Shown here: positions 47,945-58,883 of the stretch, one piece after another
Numbering within the stretch: the first letter of the stretch is position 1
How the letters are laid out: the number at the start of each line of letters is the position of its first letter
From: Irpex lacteus
Lineage: Eukaryota; Basidiomycota; Agaricomycetes; Polyporales; Irpicaceae
Reading direction: 5' to 3'
DNA length: 64,000 nucleotides
Assembly: GCA_001986395.2 (NCBI GenBank)
Contig: MQVO02000011.1
Location: 558,001 to 622,000 of the forward strand
Program-made: the position numbers and the translations under genes
The notes under the pieces: model-generated
Databases searched by the model: none
The model's input: the letters and a program-made list of their open reading frames with translations, nothing else
Told to the model about the DNA's origin: nothing

Positions 47945-50887
47945 ATGGCCCGGGCCTTGCTTTTCAACGCCGCGGCTCTGTGCGCGGGCGCGTACACCGC
48001 GAGGGCGGCGCTCTTCCAGGACCCATCTCACCTCTCACCGAACAAGGCGTATGATTATATCATTGTTGGCGGTCCGTGTCTTTGTCTTCTTTTTACTTGT
48101 TGCGTGTGTTCCCGTACCCCTTCTCTTTCCATTCTACCCTTCTGTAACAGTCAACATTAGTGTTTACCTTTCGCCTAATATTGTGTTTGCGTTGTAATAT
48201 GTGATGATCGTGGTACTGACTCATGGATACATCTTCTATCTGTCTATAGGTGGAGCTGCTGGGAGTGTACTCGCGAACAGGCTCACTGAAGTTCCAAACT
48301 CGCAGGTGCTTCTCGTCGAGGCTGGCTCAAGGTGTGTAAATGTGTCCCATGACGCGAACGCAGCTCCTTGCGCTTCGCTTATGTTCAGACCCCACATGAG
48401 AGCCTGAAATGTGAAAGCGGAAGCTTTACCTCGACCAAAAAGATGCCACTCTGTGTTCAGGTCTGACCAATATTTGGTATTTATAGTGACTTTGAGGACC
48501 TGACGATCGAGGTTCCAAACTTCGCCGGGCGCCTTGGCGGTACCAAGTTTGTACGTTCTTTCCAACTTGCTCACAACATCGAAGTTCATGCTAACTATAA
48601 TCACTATGTTACCTGTGCGATAGGATTGGAACTTTACCACAACACCTCAACCAGGTTTTAATGGACGTTCCATCGCATTTGAGCGTGGTCACGTCCTGGG
48701 AGGGTCCACTGCCATTAGTAAGTAGAGTTTCCTTTTCCCGCGGCCCATTCGTCTATCAGGGTATCCACTTACGATGTGTGAACAGACTTCATGACCTTCA
48801 CTCGTGGGTCTCGAGATGACTGGGACCGCTGGGCAAACGTCACGGGTGATAAAGGATGGTCATGGGAGTCGATCTTCCCCTACGCAAAGAAGGTGTGTTC
48901 TTATCATCCCATTAATATCTCGATTGTACCTCATACGCGTTTGGCACGCAGTTGGAACATTTCGTGTCGCCACAAGACGGACGAAATATCTCTGACGAGG
49001 TTGACATCAGCGTACACGGACTTAATGGTAGGTCATTCTTACGCTAAGTAGCCTGGACAATAGTTCTGATGCATAGTCACATCCCTTCCAGGCCCCGTAC
49101 ACGCCAGCGTGCCAGCTTTCCATGTCTCTACAGATGGACGCGTACTCAACGCGACTCAACAGCTCGCAGACGAGTTCCCCTTTAACCGGGACATGAACTC
49201 TGGCGACCCCATCGGGATAGGTTGGACTCCTTGTACTGTAAGTTTCTTTGCCTTCCACCCGTCGATGTCGTGTATGAAACCACCGAAACTTACTCACTTC
49301 CTCCTCATCCGCCCCCCTTTCTTCTGTAGATCGCAGGCGGCGTCCGTCAAAGCAGCGCCCTCTCCTATCTTGCGCCGATCCTCAACACCCGTTCCAACCT
49401 CGACGTCGTTGTCAACACGCATGCGACGAAGATCCTACAGACGGGCACAAGTGGCGGGTTACCTGAGTTCAAAGGCGTGCAACTATCGCAGCCTGGTGCT
49501 AGTGAGTATCTCATCATTAGTGGCCTCGCTGTTTCAAGTTATGTAGAGTGCTGATCGTGGATGCGCTTCGCAAACGAAACAGAAAAAACGCTGACGCTCC
49601 ATGCGAACAAGGAGTTGATCCTCTCCGCAGGATCTGTCAAGACGCCTCAATTGTGTGAGTACTTCCGTATTATATGACTTGCAAGACAATGTTGACACTG
49701 TCATGTTCTAGTGATGCTGTCTGGTATCGGGGACAGCTCCGAACTTTCCAAGCTGAACATCAAGACTGTCGTCGACCTCCCCGACGTCGGCAAGAACCTT
49801 CAGGTACTATTATTCTATTTTCCCCACTCAATATACCTGCTTATGATTTTATTACTATCTTAGGATCACCCATTCCTCACAAACCCCTTCACAGTCAACT
49901 CTACTAATACCCTCGACATCCTCAACAACGCCACGATCTCAGCACAGCAACTCTCCATCTGGCAACAACAAAACCACACCGGCCTCCTCGCGCTACCTGC
50001 AGGCAGCCAGATCGGCTGGTTGAGGTTGCCTGAGAACTCGAGCGTGTTCGAGGAGAGTGGGGTGGGTGCGGATCCCAGTGCTGGGCCGACGAGTGCGCAT
50101 TGGGAGACAATCTTGTTTGTGAGTGATTATGAACAGTGTATAATGCTAATGGGAGAGGTGGAGGACGCTGATATGTTGCATGTAGGACGGCTTTATTGGG
50201 TTCAGCGGTGCCCCTCCATCTGACGGAAACTTCTTCACCGCGTTCACAGTCATGACCTCCCCGACCTCTCGTACGCCTTTCCCTCTCTCCCTTCCAGAAT
50301 CCAGAAACAGCCTCTAACTCTATCTATCCTCACACAGGCGGGAACATAACACTGAACACAACCGACCCCTTCGCCCCTCCCATCATCAATCCCGGCTACC
50401 TAACAACCCCCTTCGACATCCTCACCATCCGCGAAGGCATCAAGGCCATCCGCCGGTTCACATCCGCACCGGCATGGGAGGGGTGGATCACGGGTGAGTT
50501 CGGCTCGTTCGCGGAGGCTCAGACGGACGAGGAGATTGAGGAGTACGCGAGGACGAACGCGCAGACGATCGATCATGTCAGTGGGACTGTTCGGATGGGC
50601 AAGTCGGGGAGCACGAAGCAGGGAGGGTCGGGTGCGTTGGATTCGGATTTGAAGGTTAAGGGTGTGGTTGGGCTCAGAGTTGTGGATGCGTCTATTTTCG
50701 TGAGTTATTTACTACTTTACTGTCGCTGTGGATGGATGATGTTTGGTACTGACGGATTTGTTGGTAGCCATTCATACCCGCGGCGCATACGCAGGTGCCG
50801 ACGTACATCGTTGCGGAGCGTGCGGCGGACCTGATCAAAGCAGATGCGGCTGCAGAAGCCAACAAGCACAAGAAACACCACTACTAA
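47945..50887 (+). CDS. Secreted GMC oxidoreductase, aryl-alcohol oxidase/pyranose dehydrogenase-like (AA3_2)
   Basis: ATG 47945 opens a signal peptide (ARALLFNAAALCAGAYTARA), then ALFQDPSHLSPNKAYDYIIV and, across the first intron, GGAAGSVLANRLTE and SQVLLVEAGS. Next are DFEDLTIEVPNFAGRLGG, DWNFTTTPQPGFNGRSIAFE and RGHVLGGSTAI joined to NFMTFTRGSRDDWDRWANVT. PVHASVPAFHVSTDGRVLNA, TIAGGVRQSSALSYLAPILN, ELILSAGSVKTPQLL and SGIGDSSELSKLNIKTVVDL follow. The C-terminal active site gives TIDHVSGTVRMGKSG, LRVVDASIF and PFIPAAHTQVPTYIVAERAA: a His-His pair. It ends with a Lys/His-rich tail (HKKHHY) and TAA 50885-50887. Many N-x-S/T sites (ANVT, NST, NNAT, NHT, NITLNTT) fit secretion. Such enzymes oxidise aryl alcohols or sugars and feed H2O2 or quinone redox cycles in lignocellulose attack. 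Confidence 0.88.
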
Positions 50888-51414
50888 GTAGTCTGCCCAA
50901 AGATTCGTCATAATTTTCAGGACTGTCTCTGAACTTTTTGGTATCTGTACGTGGCGTTGGAAGGTGTTCTTCGTGGACAGTCCGAATACGCATTGGGTGC
51001 TTGATATTTGTACATAGTTTGGCTAGTATAATTTTCTTGCTTTGATGATCGTAATGACATGACAATACTGTTTCTCAGAGTCGACGAACCTCCATAGAGC
51101 CGTTTATGATTTGTATTCCTGAACGAACAGTACAGTAGGTAGTACTTATCACATGAGGAAGTCAGCATCTACACCGTTAGTCAGTAACCCATGTGTTCGT
51201 TCATCGAACACCCGCATAGTACTCCCGCAGCTCGAGATTCCATACGTCCATCATATCAAAGAAGTCCGAGTCCGAGTTCTGCGTTCCGAGCGCACCGCCC
51301 TCCATGAGATGACGATCAGGGAAGTATATATAGCGCAGCATATGTTAGGGTGACGAAGAAGATTAGGCCTTACCCTTATCATCGATCATCGAGAACACAG
51401 ATACCTTCTGCAAC
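50888..51414 (+). promoter_or_regulatory. Intergenic and promoter of the methyltransferase gene
   Basis: 527 bp without a gene. TATATATA at 51325-51332 is 90 bp upstream of ATG 51415. Confidence 0.5.
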
Positions 51415-52636
51415 ATGTCGAGCACGGACACGAACTCAAAGGTGGTAGAGCCCAAACACGAAGAATGGTCTCGCTCCTTGGATGACAAGTTCTACGACCC
51501 CGACCCCGAAGCTCTCGCTTTTTACAAGAAGGAGACGGGTATCGAGGATGATGAGGAGCTTAAGCAGCATATCCTCAGAGTGCAGAAGGAGGCGTTCGGT
51601 GTGAGTTGTTCCTTCCTACATTTGAGCTTTTCAGCCTGGTCGAGATATTTGGAGGATGATCGGGATGTTGACAAGGACGATTGTAGATCTACAATTACCC
51701 GTGCATACGCGTATTCGAGTTTATGCGTCTGAAGATCGCGAGATTGCCTGCATACGAGCATGTCTTGACCTTGGGAAAGCAGAAGAAGGGGATTTTCGTC
51801 GATCTGGGATGTTGCTGTAAGTTATGCTTCGTTTGGCGTCGAGCAGCATATGGCCGTGTATGAACTAATTGTATGTTGTGCCCGCGACTATCAGTCGGAA
51901 ATGATAGTAGAAAGGTAGATGATTGTTTACTTACCTGGTAATGCCTTGCTCAAAAACAGATACTCGATAGCTAGTCCAAGATGGATATCCAGTGGAGAAG
52001 GTCGTAGCAAGCGATCTTCGAAAGGGTGAGTACTGTCAGTTCATGATCTGCGCCTTTCCACGACTGAACTGGTCTCGTTTAGGTCTCTGGGACCTCGGCC
52101 ACAAGCTCTTTCGATCCACGCCGGAGTCATTCCCCGTACCCTTCATCGAAGGCGACGTATTCAACCCAGAGTTCCTCGCCATCGCACCACCTCTCGCGAC
52201 GTCTACCTCCGCACCTCCCGACCTACCAGACCTCAGCAGCTTGACATCTTTGAACCCGATACGAGGAAAAGCAACTGCAGTATTCACCGGGGCATTCTTC
52301 CACTTGTTCTCCGAGGATCAGCAGTACTACATAGCCAAAGCCCTCGCTGGCCTCCTCTCGCCCGAACCAGGGAGTGCTCTCGTCGGTGTTCAAGGCGGAA
52401 TGGCAGAGAAAGGGTTCTGGCAGCCGATTGGGAGTCAGTACAAGATGTTCTGCCATAGTCCCGAGAGCTGGGCGGAGATGTGGCATGGGATTTTTAGTAA
52501 TGGGGAAGGAGGCGATGAAGGCGTCGAGGTGACGTCGAGGTTAAGGAAGGAGATTGGAGGGCCGACGTTCTTTGGGACTTACCCAGAGAATACGAGGCCG
52601 TTTCATGTTCTGGAATGGTCTGTCGTAAGGAAGTAG
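51415..52636 (+). CDS. Class I SAM-dependent methyltransferase (mushroom family)
   Basis: ATG 51415 gives MSSTDTNSKVVEPKHEEWSR, then LDDKFYDPDPEALAFYKKET and HILRVQKEAFG. An intron of about 90 nt (donor 51601) joins IYNYPCIRVFEFMRLKIARL and PAYEHVLTLGKQKKGIFVDL. The SAM motif DLGCCFGNDSRK is built across the intron starting at about 51812. Then come LVQDGYPVEKVVASDLRKG and, after another short intron, LWDLGHKLFRSTPESFPV, FIEGDVFNPEFL, ATAVFTGAFFHLFSEDQQ and ALAGLLSPEPGSALVGVQGG. It ends FHVLEWSVVRK, TAG. About 290 residues. Similar proteins are abundant in Agaricomycetes, often near secondary-metabolism genes, but no substrate is established. No signal peptide; cytosolic. Confidence 0.8.
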
Positions 52637-53321
52637 ACAAACATAACACTCGGAATTGTATGCTCAAATTATGGTCGATGGTCAAGAGGTTGAAGGCGCG
52701 CGCGACTGAGATCAATCGGTAGTCACAGATCACCCGAGCTATGTCACATTCATTACCGGCGTGACACTGATCATATAGCCTCACAGTCTCATGGAGTACA
52801 TACCTACAATATCGCTTTCAGCTGCGAAGGAACACCGTAACTCGCGATACAGCCTGAGGCCTGAGGCCTGATCCCAGTGCCAACTTGAACTCGAACCGAG
52901 TACAATCATCCAAAAACCTGGCCGACGATCGTCGCTTTTGCTCAGCCGTGGTATGATGGTACATCCTGGAGCCATGATACTACTCGCAAGTCTACGACGT
53001 CCAGACCAGCGAGGTAGGTGTCGTTCGTTGCCTACTATGACAATCACTCAATGGCCTATTTTTCCAGGATGCGGATCGGTTGGCCACATTGGCCATTATC
53101 GTAGTATCTGATTAAACTACCAGTGGCCTGGTCTGCACGACGCGTCCAATTAGAAACCCACACGGAGGGTGTCGTGATGGGTGGCACGGGCCATAGGCCA
53201 GTGTGCCACCACGACATATAAAAGAGACACCGGTTTTGCTGCATCTCCATCCTCACTCAGGCTCTACCCAAGTCTATCCTTTCGATTATATTTTCCGTCT
53301 GTCAGCGACCGGAAACAAACC
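52637..53321 (+). promoter_or_regulatory. Intergenic and promoter of the 53.3-kb gene
   Basis: 685 bp without a gene. It includes a tiny GGCCTGA direct repeat at about 52858-52871. TATAAAAG at 53217-53224 is 105 bp upstream of ATG 53322. Confidence 0.5.
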
Positions 53322-54133
53322 ATGGCTTCCCATGCACAATCTCGTGTAAGCCATTCAACGCATACGATGCTCGTTCAAATCACTGACCAGCTGTTAACTT
53401 GAACTCTGTGCAGGTCAACGACCTCGAGTACCACTCGTTTCTGAAGCTTACAGAAGGCGTCAGGCAGAGAGACGAGACGGGTGTCATCATTCCACAAGTA
53501 GCCTGCAGCATCGCAGGTCATCCCTCGCTGAAGGGCGGCCAGTGGTCGGCCCCGCACAAGCTTCCCTCGGTCCACTTCAAGCTCGATGGGCATGACCAAG
53601 TGGGCATACGCCTCGCTGATTTTTTTAACGTACCGAATGCGAAGTTGGTCGGCAAGCAGTTGTTTCTAAACGTCCGGACTGTGCCGTTGTCGGGCCTTTA
53701 TATGCAAGTGAGTACCAGGAAGATGTTTACTTTGCTCATTCCAAGTTTCACCTGAAAACGAAAGGCTCACCAATTCATTCTAGTGGCCGGGCACACAGCC
53801 GTGGTTATCCCCCGTGAACAAATCTTTCGTGATTCACTCGGGAGACGACATCGCAGATCTCGGTAAATGCATCGCAGAGCACATCTTCGACTTTCTAAAG
53901 GTATGCACTCCATTTAAATCTGTACTCTTATACAGAAATGCGAACGAGAGCTCACTAGATGTGTATAGCAACACGCCGGTAACAAAGCGCATGGCAGCGA
54001 AAGTCCCTGGAAGGGTTGGGATACCGGCCGGTTTGATTTGAGTACGCTGTACCTTTTGCAGCTGGACAACGTCGCTCCTGGGACATGGCAGCCTATCCTC
54101 TCTGGTGTTCCTAGAGATATTTCTACGGTTTGA
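53322..54133 (+). CDS. Uncharacterised 199-residue protein, paralogue of the 26.6-kb gene
   Basis: Four exons, all phase 0: 53322-53345, 53414-53707, 53784-53900 and 53969-54133. They give MASHAQSR, VNDLEYHSFLKLTEGVRQRD, ETGVIIPQVACSIAG, HKLPSVHFKLDGHDQVGIRL, ADFFNVPNAKLVGKQLFL, NVRTVPLSGLYMQ, WPGTQPWLSPVNKSFVIHSG, LGKCIAEHIFDFLK, then QHAGNKAHGSESPWKGWDTG, RFDLSTLYLLQLDNVAPGTW and QPILSGVPRDISTV, TGA 54131-54133. The last exon must be read in the frame set by its paralogue; the frame running on from exon 3 does not fit. I recognise no named domain. Soluble, no signal peptide. Conserved features of both copies are TGVIIPQ, KLPS(V/I)HF, WPG..WLSP, CIAE, (D/E)TxRF and LQLDNV.PG.WQP.LSG. Confidence 0.72.
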
Positions 54134-54353
54134 AAAGCAGCATGTAAATAATACTTAAATGGAATGAACCCTCTCTTCCGAGTCGTCTGTCTGAAATGAC
54201 TTGTGGGATATCCATCTTTATTACGATGCAAACTTAGTGTGGAACGGAGGGCGCAGACGTACGGTCTGTAGTGATACATAGAGGGACGGTATTTTACTGT
54301 TGGAGGGTTAGATCAGCACTACTTACTGATAAGACAGCGACTTGGGCTTACAA

Positions 54354-55243
54354 TCATTCGAGTTCCTCATAAACGAGCAGCTTGCTCACGTCCTGTGGAA
54401 TATACTCTGGGAAAGCCTCCACTAGTTCGCGAAGACACTCGTTTTCACCGTAGCAAACGATGACCGGGATATTAGCGTTGCGCACTATTCTGTGGAACGC
54501 AGGCGACATCAGTAGTTCACTGAGCGCGGGTTCATCACCGCCAATCTGTAATCCCGGTATATTCGATAGGATGGTGGCCAGCTCCGCAGGCAAGGTGAAA
54601 CTCCCGCACGTCTTCTGGATGAATGTAATTTTTCTCTAATCTCAAAAAATATGTACAGGTATACGATAGGGCTCAGTACGGATGATTGACGATGAAAATA
54701 TAAATGCGTACACACCAAGGAGGTCCAGCTGGGCATCGCATTTAGAAGAACTTCCGTGTTGCTCTCTGCCTTTGTCCTCTTCTCCCGTCCGTCTACTAAT
54801 CCGTGCAGGTACAACTCCGTCGGGTTGAGCATCGCCAAAGCACGCGGCAGTCCTTTCGTCCTATATTTCATGGCCGTCCGCAGTTGCAATGATAGCACAC
54901 GAACGTTGGGCGTACATGCTGTGACCATCCGTAGGTTTATTCCGTATCCTCCGTCGATGCGCAGATTGCGAACCATGGGACCTAGTCTGTTTGAGCTGGA
55001 GGACTGCATGGTGTTCCTAAACCTCTCCATGTCGGATCCGTGGTTGATCTCGACCGTTTCGTACAAGTATGCGATCCCTATTGCGTACCATCGCTTGCAG
55101 ACTAGGAGCAGCCGTTTTGGCCTGCGCTCTCGGTTATGGGGTACGTGTAGTTCGTCGTGCGCCTTTGTAAACACGTCCACGGGATATATTCGAAGAGCGT
55201 ATCTTAGGAATTCGTTGATGAGTTCCTCAGGGAAGTAGACCAT
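54354..55243 (-). CDS. F-box-like protein, copy 1
   Basis: ATG 55243 gives MVYFPEELINEFLRYALRIY, then PVDVFTKAHDELHVPHNRER, KRLLLVCKRWYAIGIAYLYE and TVEINHGSDMERFRNTMQ. PEEL-x-NE-x-LRYA followed by LLLVCKRW-x-IG-x-x-YLYETVEI is the F-box-like pattern of mushroom proteins. Further on: LGPMVRNLRIDGGYGINLRM, PNVRVLSLQLRT and AMLNPTELYLHGL. An intron with donor GTGTGT joins SWTSL to KTCGSFTLPAELATILSNIP and GLQIGGDEPALSELL. It ends SKLLVYEELE, TGA 54354-54356. About 270 residues. Such proteins are thought to recruit substrates to SCF ubiquitin ligases; Skp1 binding is unproven here. It is head-to-head with copy 2, with the intron at the same place. Confidence 0.72.
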
Positions 55244-55757
55244 GCTGAAGAAGGTGTTTTCGAAGTTTGAGTACTGAGACTGGTCAACCTGATCGCCGAC
55301 TCATCCTGATAGAGCCTGGGCGACAAACGTTTCCGCGCAGATCCGCGGATCAATCGATCACTACTTCAATCTAGACGTGCGTGATACCAGAGTTAATATT
55401 CAGCTTCTCACTTTTGCATGACGTCCCACGTCGCCACTCAACGTACAGTAAAGTACTACTACTAACCTCTACATGCTACTATGCTAACTTAAACTCGGGG
55501 CAAACGAACTCAGAATTGCGAAAGTCACATTGATGACCACGTGTGACAACGCGTCACCAGGGTCCTGCAATTGGCGGATCGCGAGCCTCAAGCCGAGCAT
55601 CGAGCTCGAGCGTCACGAACATCGCCACACCAGCCAGGACAAGTAACTATAAAAGACGTACCCTAATGTGTTACTCTGAATGTTGACTATGACCTTCACT
55701 GTCTCTCTGATCTGCTCCGTCGTTTTCAAACAGAATACTGATACTTACATCTTCAAC
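55244..55757. promoter_or_regulatory. Shared bidirectional promoter of the F-box-like pair
   Basis: 514 bp between two diverging ATGs. TATAAAA at 55648-55654 is 110 bp before copy 2. No gene inside. Confidence 0.55.
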
Positions 55758-56852
55758 ATGGTTACTATCCCCGAAGAACTCACCAACGAGATACTCAGAT
55801 ACGCTTTTCGCATCTACCCCGCCGACGTCTTCACAAAATCTCACGACAAACCACACGAGCCCCACCACCGAGCGCGGCGGCCGAAACGGCTACTCCTGGT
55901 ATGCAAACAATGGCACAGAATAGGAACACCATATCTCTACGAGACCGTCGAGATCACCTGTGATGACGACATGAAGAGGCTCATGAACACGCTGCAGTCC
56001 TCGGCCTCTCCTCGTGGTAGACTAGCATCTATGGTCCGCAACTTGCGTATCGATGGAGGCTACGGACGAGACCTCCTAACGGTCGCGAAGCTCACGAATA
56101 ACGTCCGCGTTTTGTCGGTGCAACTCAGGACGTTCTCAAAATATCCCACGGGCGGACTTGCGCGTGCTTTGGCGTGTCTGAACCCGGCGGAGGTGTACCT
56201 GCATGGTTTAGGCCAGCGGCACGAGACCAAGAAGGCTGAGAGTAACACACAGATCCTGTTGAGGGCGATACCCGGATGGACAGCATTGGTGTGTACGTTT
56301 GCGAGCTATACGAATTGACACCATATTTATCTATCTGTGTACTTCATGTCAGAGGAAAATCTCTTTTCTCCACATCGGCTGGAGACCTCTTACCCTACCT
56401 TCCGAGCTGCTCTTCACCCTCTCCTTCATACCAAACCTACGCATCGGTGGCGATAGAGGGGCCATTGGCGACCTTCTCAAGTCCCTACCCTTCCATGCAC
56501 TAGTACGCAAGGCCAGCGTCCCCACCATCACCTGCTACGGCGCAGACCGGTGCCTACGCAGGAACCTGAAGGCCTTCAGGGACATCATCCCGGAAGACGT
56601 GAGCGGCTTGCTCGTTTATGAAGAGACGCAAAGGGTTCTGAACGATCGTGCCTTGTGAGTTTATATCACCATCACACTGGCGTTTTCGTCGGTTTGGCTT
56701 CTGAGTTCTAACGAGATGACAGTCACGAAGCCATGGAGGAGATGGATAAAGACAACGATCTCAGAGCAAGGATTGGCCTCCCGCCGTACGAACCACCTCC
56801 TGTTCGAGACTCGGAAGATTCGGATACAGATTCTCTCCTGGGATACTTGTGA
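55758..56852 (+). CDS. F-box-like protein, copy 2
   Basis: ATG 55758 gives MVTIPEELTNEILRYAFRIY, then PADVFTKSHDKPHEPHHRAR, KRLLLVCKQWHRIGTPYLYE and TVEITCDDDMKRLMNTLQ. LASMVRNLRIDGGYGRDLLT, NNVRVLSVQLRTFSKYPTGG and ACLNPAEVYLHGLGQRHETK follow. A GTGTGT-TCAG intron joins GWTAL to RKISFLHIGWRPLTLPSELL and IPNLRIGGDRGAIGDLL. A second intron (donor 56655) joins NDRAL/F to HEAMEEMDKDNDLRARIGLP and an acidic tail, DSEDSDTDSLLGYL, TGA 56850-56852. About 310 residues. The acidic C-terminal extension is absent from copy 1. Confidence 0.75.
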
Positions 56853-57553
56853 TTCCGAGCATCTTAAGTTATCTGAGTACGTTCTCTCGTTCGTGGACCA
56901 GATCTACCGAGTCGTGATGATCCGATATGGATCCCTGGATCTTTATCGTACCAGTGGGACAGTCCTCGCGAAACCGTATACTTACTACGCAACTGACAAG
57001 CCTCAGGCTGCGGATGTCTTATAGTAGAAAGCCTCTAACGTATTTTAGTGGCACATCTCATTCTCATGCTTACATCCATCGGCGTGCAGTATACATACTC
57101 AGTGGCAGTGGTTGGATATATTTTGGCGAGTCGCGAGTGGCCGCTCGAGAGTACTAGTATCTGCAAATGCCGCTGTATCTCAGGCTACTGCCACTCGCAG
57201 AGGCACCGCGACACTGACAAGTATTAACAAGGCAACGGATTCGAAGATCTTAAGGTATACAGATATATACCACATCTGGAACGTTAACATGAGGTGCACG
57301 ACATTTGTACTCCGGATCCTGGGACAAACTGACAAACAAGGTTCAGTTAGACGACGGGATACTAGGATTCAGAATTCAGTAGCACGCGTTTGCCTCGCGT
57401 CTTTCATTCTTCTTCGGTACGCAGTCGACCACTCTCAGCAGGCACTGGTACACATATAAAGGAGAAGGTCGAGGGAGTGGCAAAGGCACAGCTGGGTTCA
57501 GCACTCTGCTGTCTCTTCTTCACTCGCTTTGTAGCCTATACGTATACGTCTCG
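56853..57553 (+). promoter_or_regulatory. Intergenic and promoter of the FtsJ-like gene
   Basis: 701 bp without a supported gene. TATAAA at 57455-57460 is 99 bp upstream of ATG 57554. Confidence 0.5.
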
Positions 57554-58725
57554 ATGCAGTCTGTCCTCTCTTCCGCCACATTGGGCCACCCAGCCCTCCA
57601 CAAGCTCGACCGCTATCGCAAGGCAAGTTCACGCTAACAGCGCGAGGAGGGCTCGACTGCTAAGGTCCAAGTTGACGTTATTCGTTATTGTTGTACAGAG
57701 CCATCTGAAACAGCCGCAGAACAGGGCACAGCGGGAGTATCAGCAGAAGCTGGCGGATACGTCTAGCAATGACCCTCAGCTGCAAGCTAATTGGTTTCGG
57801 TCCATGAAGGAGGCGTTCCAAGAAATGGACGAGGTGTTCAAGCTTATCAATGCACCTGACGGGTTCAACTTTCTTGATGTAGGGTAAGTTTACAACTGAA
57901 CTGTTGAGTCGCAGTCCAGTAGGCTCATGGTATATGATATCATTTTTTGCGCTCGATAATGGCAGGTGCTGCCCAGGTGGATTCTCGTCTTACATCCTCG
58001 AGACGAACCCACGAACGCTAGGAACAGGCCTATCCCTCGAAGTCTCCAAAGGAGGGCACGAGTTCCTGCTCGAGGAGCAATACAGACACCGATACGAGCT
58101 CGTATGGGGCGACATCACCAACTACCAGCTCGGAAACCATCCCTTACCAGACCACGTACCCTTCCCTTCTCTGCACCCTACCACGTTCGCTCTTGTGCTC
58201 CTCGACGGACACCCGCTACGCACCTCGGTCAACGGATCTCCCTCGTTGGACGCCGCTGAACAGGCAGTACACATTGTCGGCGACCGCCTGCTGATCTCTC
58301 AGCTCATCATCGGACTCACCACAGTCATGCAGGGCGGGACAATCGTCATGAAGCTCTCCCGTCCCGAACGTCTCATATCCGCCCAACTTATGTGGATGTT
58401 CGACGGCCTAGCCGCAGATATCCGCACCTGGAAACCCGTATGCATACACGCGACGCGCGGGACGTTCTATCTCATCGCCCGCGGTATGGGATTTGGTGCA
58501 AACGCCGGCAAGTACGACGAGGTGCTTGCGGGACTGAGGGCGCTTTGGGAGGAGCTGTCGTGCGAGCAGCGGAGGCTGCGCGAGGAAGATTTAGAGTTTA
58601 TTGTGAGGAAGAAGGTTCTGCAGGGACCGTATGCCGGGAGGCTGAGAGAGTTGAGTGCGCATCTGTGGGAGGTGCAAGAGGCGGCGTGGAAGGCGTGGAG
58701 GGAGCAGGTCGCTAATGGGTTTTAG
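57554..58725 (+). CDS. FtsJ-like (RrmJ-type) SAM methyltransferase
   Basis: Exon 1 from ATG 57554 gives MQSVLSSATLGHPALHKLDR and YRK, and ends at AG|GCAAGT, a GC-AG intron (57623-57698). Exon 2 gives SHLKQPQNRAQREYQQKLAD, LQANWFRSMKEAFQEMDEVF and GFNFLDVG. The SAM motif LDVGCCPGGFSSYILE is completed across the next GTAAGT intron. Then come GTGLSLEVSKGGHEFLLEEQ, ELVWGDITNYQLG, FALVLLDGHPLRTS and TVMQGGTIVMKLSRPERL, placing Asp and Lys of the FtsJ K-D-K-E set. The end is AAWKAWREQVANGF, TAG. About 320 residues. FtsJ enzymes 2'-O-methylate RNA. The long helical C-terminal tail (LRALWEELSCEQRRLREEDL onward) is extra to the bacterial protein, so the substrate is open. Confidence 0.78.
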
Positions 58726-58883
58726 GGTTCAGATATCAGAATAAATTGCTTTGAGGGTTCAGAGGGTATACCGAATGGCATTGTATTTGTAGGCCTCGTT
58801 CTTTGTTGCTGTAGTATACTCGTTTGTGCCAATACTATACACTTGTACTTGTAAATCATTCGTTCGCTTCAGGTATGACCGTC

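Noticed and set aside
53886..54041. Plus-strand frame running past exon 3 of the 53.3-kb gene
   Set aside because: Comparison with the 26.6-kb paralogue shows an intron at 53901-53968 and another frame (QHAGNKAHG...LQLDNV) for the last exon.
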